Positions 63,271 to 64,000 of a stretch of 64,000 nucleotides of DNA are shown here, one piece after another. The notes under the pieces are model-generated. The model had not been told where the DNA came from. It searched no databases and worked only from the letters and a program-made list of their open reading frames with translations. The stretch is from JANLQX01 sp031368215. GTDB taxonomy: Bacteria; Actinomycetota; Acidimicrobiia; Acidimicrobiales; JANYDT01. Location of the stretch: assembly GCA_031368215.1 (NCBI GenBank), contig JANLRD010000008.1, positions 1-64,000 of the forward strand, in the 5' to 3' direction. The translations under genes were made by a program, and so were the position numbers. Position 1 is the stretch's first letter. Each line of letters begins with the position of its first letter.

Positions 63271-64000
63271 TCACGGTCCCTCGTCGGCCTCTTTTCCGGA
63301 TGCCGTCAGCGAAACCGTTCGGTATTTCGCATCATTGGCGTCGGGGTCCGCGCCTTCGGCCTTCGCGTCGAGACTGCCGCGACCCTTTGCCTGCGAATCG
63401 TCCATATTCATGACCGGCCCGGGACATCCGACCGTTGTGACTTCGCATGACACGCCGTTGAGCTCGGCGAGGTAACCGTTCAGAAGTTCCTTCACCACGT
63501 CAGCGCGCGTCTGGGAGAGCTGCTGATTGAGGTTGTCGGCGATCTGGCCTTTCTTCGGATGTCGCCACCGTGGACTCGAGGATCCGACGATGTCGACTTT
63601 CAAGGTGCCGCCCGGGTTCTTCTGAGCCCATTGGTTGATGAATGCAGCGAACTTCGGAAGGACGACGGTCTGGTCGTTGCCGATCGGGAACGCATTGCCC
63701 GTGTCGAACGAGAGCACGGTCGCTCCGATCACCATGAATTGCTTGCCGGGCTTGTCCGGAGCGACGAGGCCGTTCTTCTGGGCGATCTCTTTGGCCTTTT
63801 CGATGGCGGGTGTTTCGACCGTGACCTTGCCGACATCATCGCCGCCTACCATCTTCCCCTTCTCGAGATCAACGCCCGCGCCGACACCGACACCCAGTTC
63901 GCCGCTGAGCTCGGGCGAGACGGTCTGGCCCTCCATGAGGTTGAACAGCTGAGGACCGTGTTTGTCGGAGGTCACTCTCACGACTTCAAGGAGTTTCGCC
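63271..64000 (-). CDS. OmpA-like C-terminal domain, gene continues past the right edge
   Basis: The frame is open to the right edge (243 codons shown). The domain near the end, TLKVDIVGSSSPRW, then NQQLSQTRADVVKELLNGYL, matches OmpA C-terminal peptidoglycan-binding signatures (two central strands and the LSxxRAxxV helix). The stretch before it has low-complexity EL/GV runs. It is convergent with, and 18 bp from, the anchor candidate, so it could be an injection-system accessory, as OmpA-domain proteins are often found in such loci. Confidence 0.65.
   Translation of the reverse strand, partial: AKLLEVVRVTSDKHGPQLFNLMEGQTVSPELSGELGVGVGAGVDLEKGKMVGGDDVGKVTVETPAIEKAKEIAQKNGLVAPDKPGKQFMVIGATVLSFDTGNAFPIGNDQTVVLPKFAAFINQWAQKNPGGTLKVDIVGSSSPRWRHPKKGQIADNLNQQLSQTRADVVKELLNGYLAELNGVSCEVTTVGCPGPVMNMDDSQAKGRGSLDAKAEGADPDANDAKYRTVSLTASGKEADEGP

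Noticed and set aside
1..64000. CRISPR arrays, tRNA/rRNA genes, insertion sequences
   Set aside because: No regularly spaced repeats, no tRNA-like sequence and no transposase-like protein were seen.

Overview
This is a high-GC, densely coded window. The KorAB ferredoxin oxidoreductase, an F420-type LLM enzyme, wax-ester/diacylglycerol acyltransferase, SCO6745-, DUF4389- and GAP-type families, many GTG/TTG starts and apparently leaderless promoters point to an actinobacterium, most likely of the Acidimicrobiia (Ilumatobacter-like). That placement is inference from gene content. I found no rRNA, tRNA, CRISPR array, transposase or integrase.

Left part (1-7.2 kb): a sulfide/persulfide detoxification operon (CstB-like persulfide dioxygenase-rhodanese, single-domain rhodanese, TauE/SafE permease broken by an in-frame TGA) behind a palindrome of the CsoR/CstR type. 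It is followed by a nitric-oxide/nitrite module: a membrane-anchored NirK-like copper enzyme, a divergent NsrR-like Rrf2 regulator, and the di-iron repair protein RIC. A ceramidase-like hydrolase follows.

Middle part (7.2-45 kb): ordinary metabolism with several notable blocks. One is central carbon metabolism: KorAB, a 1105-residue protein that looks like a pyrophosphate-type PEP carboxykinase, and an ATP-type phosphofructokinase. Next is a compact glycerolipid/storage-lipid cluster (GpsA, acyl-CoA ligase, PlsC, HAD-acyltransferase fusion, WS/DGAT). Then come a sugar/cyclitol-type catabolic operon flanked by two exported YHYH proteins, a nitroreductase with a truncated duplicate of its own 5' end, a BNR-propeller exported protein, an internally deleted enoyl-CoA hydratase translationally coupled to an acyl-CoA dehydrogenase, and malate synthase G with a GlcG/HbpS partner.

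Right part (45-64 kb): a contractile injection system of the eCIS/actinobacterial cytoplasmic-CIS type. Its genes run DUF4255 (Pvc16-like), AAA+ ATPase (Pvc15-like), DUF4157, then after a ~490-bp gap sheath, tube, a zinc-binding tail-assembly protein, a DUF6760-like protein, an 838-residue disordered protein with a charged helical C-terminus, second tube protein, LysM baseplate protein, VgrG-like spike, gp25, baseplate J, tail protein I, and a 902-residue zinc-ribbon/coiled-coil/transmembrane/discoidin-like protein that could anchor the particle to the membrane. A convergent OmpA-like gene runs off the right edge. No PAAR tip, tail fibre, capsid, terminase or T6SS membrane-complex gene is visible. 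The most unusual elements are the disordered protein and the anchor candidate.
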